From the NCBI RefSeq assembly GCF_000722545.1, contig NZ_JNVM01000011.1:62001-126000 (forward strand): a stretch of DNA of 64,000 bases. The letters run 5' to 3'. Each line of letters opens with the position of its first letter. Position 1 is the first letter of the stretch. Positions 60,632 through 64,000 of this stretch are shown here, in pieces. The notes under the pieces are model-generated. The model was not told the origin of the DNA and ran no database searches. It saw only the letters and a program-made list of their open reading frames with translations. This DNA comes from Paenibacillus tyrphae (GTDB lineage Bacteria; Bacillota; Bacilli; Paenibacillales; NBRC-103111). The position numbers and the translations under genes are program-made.

Positions 60632-63133
60632 ATGCTAGGACTCGTTAAAAAAATATTTGGCGATTCGAATGAGCGTGAATTGAAGCGCATGTGGAAAGCC
60701 GTGGAATACATTAATTCTCTCGAACCTTCGATCGAACCGCTTTCCGATGAACAGCTGCGAGGCAAAACCGTTGAATTCCGTGAGCGTCTGGAAAAAGGCG
60801 AAGATCTGGACGATCTGCTGCCGGAAGCTTTCGCCGTTGTGCGCGAAGCGTCCAAGCGCGTTTTGGGCAAGCGTCACTATGACGTGCAGTTGATTGGCGG
60901 TATGACGCTGCATGAAGGCAAAATCGCGGAGATGCGTACAGGGGAAGGTAAGACGCTGGTCGGTACGCTTCCGGTGTATTTGAATGCGCTCCTCGGCAAG
61001 GGCGTGCACGTCGTTACGGTCAACGATTACTTGGCCCAACGGGATAGCGGCGAGATGGGCCAAATCTATGAATTCTTGGGGATGTCCGTCGGGGTTAACC
61101 TGCCGAACCTGTCGCATGATGCGAAGCAGCAGGCTTATGCTTGCGACATTACCTACGGAACGAACAACGAGTTCGGTTTCGACTATTTGCGTGACAACAT
61201 GGTCGTGTACAAAGAACAAATGGTACAGCGTCCGTTGTACTATGCGGCGATTGACGAAGTGGACTCGATCTTGGTCGACGAAGCCCGTACGCCGTTGATT
61301 ATTTCCGGACAGGCTGCCAAATCGACGGATCTGTATTATATTGCCGATCAGGTCGTCAGCCGGTTGGAAGAGGAAGACTTTACGGTCGACGAGAAGCTCC
61401 GGTCTGTTGCTTTGACCGAACCGGGAGTGGCGAAGGTGGAACGCGCCTTCGGTATCGAAAACTTGTTCGATCACGACCACGTGCAGATCAACCACCATAT
61501 TCAGCAAGCTTTGAAAGCACACATCATCATGCGCCTCGATGTCGACTATGTCGTACATGATGGCGAGATCGTAATCGTAGACGAATTTACCGGCCGTTTG
61601 ATGACAGGCCGCCGTTACAGCGAAGGGCTTCATCAGGCGATTGAAGCCAAGGAGAAGCTGCAGGTGCAGAACGAGTCGATGACGCTCGCGACGATCACGC
61701 TGCAGAACTACTTCCGGATGTACCGCAAGCTGTCCGGGATGACCGGTACGGCGAAGACGGAAGAAGAAGAATTGAAGAAAATTTATAACCTGGACGTTAT
61801 TGTCGTTCCGACCAACAAACCGATGATCCGGAAAGACATGCCGGATGTCGTGTACAAGTCGGTGGCCAGCAAATTCCGTGCGGTCGTAAGCGAGATCGTG
61901 GAGAAGCATAAGAACAACCAGCCGGTGCTCGTCGGTACCGTATCAATCGAGAACTCGGAGCGGTTGTCCGAGATGCTGAAGAAGAAAGGCATTCAGCATA
62001 AAGTATTGAATGCCAAATATCATGCGGAGGAAGCGGAAATTGTCGCACGCGCGGGTCAACCGGGCTCCGTGACGATCGCAACCAACATGGCTGGGCGCGG
62101 TACGGACATTGTGCTCGGCGATGGAGTACCACAAGCCGGAGGTCTGCATATTATAGGTACGGAGCGGCACGAAAGCCGCCGGATCGACAACCAGCTCCGC
62201 GGCCGTGCAGGCCGTCAGGGCGACCCGGGTTCGTCCCAGTTTTACTTGTCGCTGGAAGATGAGCTCATGCGCCGTTTCGGAGCGGAGAACATCATGGGCA
62301 TGATGGACCGTCTTGGGTTCGAGGAAGATCAACCGATCGAGAGCAAGCTGATCTCCAGAGCGATCGAATCGGCTCAGAAGCGGGTCGAAGGCAACAACTT
62401 CGACGTGCGGAAAGTCGTCCTCCAATACGACGACGTCATGAACCAGCAGCGGGAAATCATCTACAAGCAGCGCCGCGAAGTGATCGAGTCCGAGAACATT
62501 CGCGACATCGTGCTTGGCATGATGATGCCGGTGATCGATCGGGTCGTCGAAGCGCATTGTCCGGCAGATCTCGTTCCGGAAGAGTGGGATTTGCAGGCGA
62601 TCGTCGACTACGCGAACGGCACGTTCCTGCACGAAGGCCAGTTGACCAAAGACGAGCTGTGGGGTAAAGAAAAAGAAGAGACCATCGAGTATATGAAAGA
62701 TCTCTTGAAACGTCTCTATGAAGAGCGCGAGGAGCAGATCGGACCGGAGTTCATGCGCGAGTTCGAAAAGGTTGTCGTGCTCCGTGCGGTCGACAGCAAA
62801 TGGATGGACCACATCGATGCGATGGATCAGCTCCGTCAAGGGATTCATCTTCGGGCGTACGGCGGTACGGACCCGCTGCGCGAATACCAGTTCGAAGGTT
62901 TCGAGATGTTCAATGAGATGATTCAAAGCATCCAGGAAGAAGTTTCGACGTACATCATGAAAGCTCATGTGGAAACGAACCTGGTGCGCGAAGCGGTGGT
63001 CGATGAGCACGAGATGGCCACGAACGGCGAACCGGCGCCGAAGCAGCCTATGGTAAGCGAAGACCGGATCGGACGCAACGATCTGTGTCCTTGCGGCAGC
63101 GGGAAGAAGTATAAACAGTGCCACGGCGTGTAG
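60632..63133 (+). CDS. secA: preprotein translocase ATPase SecA
   Basis: Motor that pushes unfolded preproteins through SecYEG. 833 residues, full length. NBD1 Walker [15 protein letters not shown] (about 102-115), DEAD-type [15 protein letters not shown] (about 208), preprotein crosslinking region, NBD2 [14 protein letters not shown] and [20 protein letters not shown], helical scaffold, and C-terminal zinc motif [17 protein letters not shown] 60632 follows AAGGAAGGGG. It must handle the two large SLH proteins encoded in this window. prfB follows about 120 bases downstream. Confidence 0.98.
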   Translation: MLGLVKKIFGDSNERELKRMWKAVEYINSLEPSIEPLSDEQLRGKTVEFRERLEKGEDLDDLLPEAFAVVREASKRVLGKRHYDVQLIGGMTLHEGKIAEMRTGEGKTLVGTLPVYLNALLGKGVHVVTVNDYLAQRDSGEMGQIYEFLGMSVGVNLPNLSHDAKQQAYACDITYGTNNEFGFDYLRDNMVVYKEQMVQRPLYYAAIDEVDSILVDEARTPLIISGQAAKSTDLYYIADQVVSRLEEEDFTVDEKLRSVALTEPGVAKVERAFGIENLFDHDHVQINHHIQQALKAHIIMRLDVDYVVHDGEIVIVDEFTGRLMTGRRYSEGLHQAIEAKEKLQVQNESMTLATITLQNYFRMYRKLSGMTGTAKTEEEELKKIYNLDVIVVPTNKPMIRKDMPDVVYKSVASKFRAVVSEIVEKHKNNQPVLVGTVSIENSERLSEMLKKKGIQHKVLNAKYHAEEAEIVARAGQPGSVTIATNMAGRGTDIVLGDGVPQAGGLHIIGTERHESRRIDNQLRGRAGRQGDPGSSQFYLSLEDELMRRFGAENIMGMMDRLGFEEDQPIESKLISRAIESAQKRVEGNNFDVRKVVLQYDDVMNQQREIIYKQRREVIESENIRDIVLGMMMPVIDRVVEAHCPADLVPEEWDLQAIVDYANGTFLHEGQLTKDELWGKEKEETIEYMKDLLKRLYEEREEQIGPEFMREFEKVVVLRAVDSKWMDHIDAMDQLRQGIHLRAYGGTDPLREYQFEGFEMFNEMIQSIQEEVSTYIMKAHVETNLVREAVVDEHEMATNGEPAPKQPMVSEDRIGRNDLCPCGSGKKYKQCHGV

Positions 63134-63179
63134 CTTTAAATGTCTGGTGAGCCAATGGCGCGGTAAATGTATAGGAAGC

Positions 63180-63212
63180 GGGAGGTCGGGGCATCGCTCC
63201 GGTCTCCCTTTT
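63180..63212 (+). terminator. terminator-like hairpin between secA and prfB
   Basis: GGGAGGTCGG (63180-63189) with CCGGTCTCCC (63199-63208), 10 pairs with two G-U, then TTTT. Confidence 0.7.
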
Positions 63213-63253
63213 CGGTAACAGGGTGCAAAATTAACGGATAGAGGTGCTGAATC

Positions 63254-64000
63254 ATGTTAGAAGCGGATGTAAAACGGGATTTGCAAGAAACGGCCAAGCG
63301 ATTGGCTGAGCTTAGGGGGTCTCTTTGACTTAGATCTGAAGCTGGATCAGGTCGCGGATTATGAAGAGAAGATGTCGGCGCCGGATTTTTGGGACGACAA
63401 CGAGCGGGCGCAGAAGGTGATCGGAGAAGCGAACGGGATCAAAAGCGTAGTCGACGAGTTCCAGGCGTTAGCTTCGGAATACGAAGACCTCGAGGTCATG
63501 GCCCAGCTCATGCAGGAGGAGCAGGACGACAGCATGGCGGGCGAAATTGAGGCCGGGATCGCTTCCCTCGTTAAGAAACTGGAGAACTTCGAGCTGCAGC
63601 TGCTGCTCAGCCAGCCGTACGATCGTTTGAATGCGATTCTGGAGCTTCATCCAGGGGCGGGCGGTACGGAATCGCAGGACTGGGCGGAGATGCTGCTGCG
63701 CATGTACCGCCGCTGGGCCGAGAAGCGTGACTTCAAAGTCGAGGTGCTCGACTATCTGCCGGGTGATGAGGCCGGTGTGAAAAGCGTGACGCTGCTTATT
63801 AAAGGGTACAACGCTTATGGTTATTTGAAGGCGGAAAAAGGCGTACACCGCTTGGTGCGTATTTCGCCGTTCGATGCTTCAGGGCGCCGCCATACGTCGT
63901 TCGTCTCGTGCGACGTAATGCCAGAAATTGATGATGACGTGGAAATCGAGATCCGTACGGAGGATCTCAAGGTCGATACGTACCGCTCCAGCGGAGCGGG
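63254..64000 (+). CDS. prfB: peptide chain release factor 2 (partial at window end, programmed +1 frameshift)
   Basis: Recognises UGA and UAA stop codons. Frame 1 (63254-63325, 24 codons, [20 protein letters not shown] then RGSL) meets an in-frame TGA at 63326; the rest is in the +1 frame from GAC 63327 ([20 protein letters not shown]). Seen after the shift: [20 protein letters not shown] and [20 protein letters not shown] with the SPF codon-recognition tripeptide. The window ends at YRSSGAG, just before the catalytic GGQ. GAGGTGCTGA precedes ATG 63254. secA-prfB order is the usual one. Confidence 0.95.
63314..63328 (+). promoter_or_regulatory. prfB programmed frameshift site
   Basis: Internal Shine-Dalgarno-like AGGGGG (63314-63319), short spacer, slippery CTT followed by TGA C (63323-63329). 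Low release factor 2 makes the ribosome pause at UGA and slip +1, giving autoregulation. All three elements match the conserved site. Confidence 0.95.

Overview
The window looks like a chromosomal segment of a spore-forming, flagellated, S-layer-bearing Gram-positive bacterium of the Paenibacillus type. The evidence is sporulation genes in the usual Bacillales order (spoIID, spoIIQ, spoIIID, mbl), a spore SASP gene, ComFA/ComFC, DegS/DegU, a complete late-flagellar operon, csaB and tagO beside SLH-domain proteins, and strong AGGAGG-type ribosome binding sites with frequent TTG/GTG starts. Genus is inferred from gene content and order only. No rRNA, tRNA, CRISPR array, insertion sequence or prophage gene was seen.

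Layout. 0.2-2.6 kb: sporulation genes with recognisable SigF- and SigE-type promoters. 2.8-7.2 kb: mbl, two rod/hook proteins (flhO, flhP), a small EpuA-like membrane protein, a CDP-alcohol phosphotransferase and fabZ. 7.2-21.9 kb: an envelope block. A phosphoglucomutase is followed by a large DUF5693-type membrane protein overlapping csaB, a TagO-type transferase, a 1260-residue exported protein with C-terminal SLH domains, and a roughly 1040-residue S-layer protein with N-terminal SLH domains. TagO and CsaB would build and pyruvylate the wall polymer to which the two SLH proteins bind. 21.9-26.4 kb: SASP, metK and an exported phosphodiester glycosidase. 26.5-31.6 kb: degS-degU and the comF locus. 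31.6-41.9 kb: yvyF, flgM, flgN, flgK, flgL, a DUF6470 protein, fliW, csrA, hag, a glycosyltransferase, fliD, flaG, fliS and a fliT-like gene. The FliW-CsrA-hag circuit is readable in the DNA: SigD promoter, leader CsrA hairpin and a CsrA-type site over the hag ribosome binding site.

41.9-59.0 kb is an accessory glycan island directly downstream of the flagellar genes. It holds two tandem GT2-TPR proteins, a GT2-methyltransferase-TPR fusion, a StrF-like transferase, a GT-B protein, a five-gene nucleotide-sugar operon (hexapeptide acyltransferase, Gfo/Idh oxidoreductase, LegB-like dehydratase, DegT aminotransferase, one unrecognised protein) and, on the opposite strand, a cassette of ketoacyl-ACP synthase III, acyl carrier protein, a second DegT aminotransferase and an LpxD-like acyltransferase. 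From about 48 kb the DNA is clearly more A+T-rich than the flanks. The best reading is a flagellin (or other surface) glycosylation system with an acylated amino sugar whose acyl group is made on a dedicated ACP. This is the most novel part of the window.

59.2-64 kb returns to core genes: a compact group of four DnaA-box-like 9-mers, a cold-shock protein, the long-form hibernation factor hpf, secA, and the 5' part of prfB with its programmed +1 frameshift; prfB runs off the window just before its GGQ motif.
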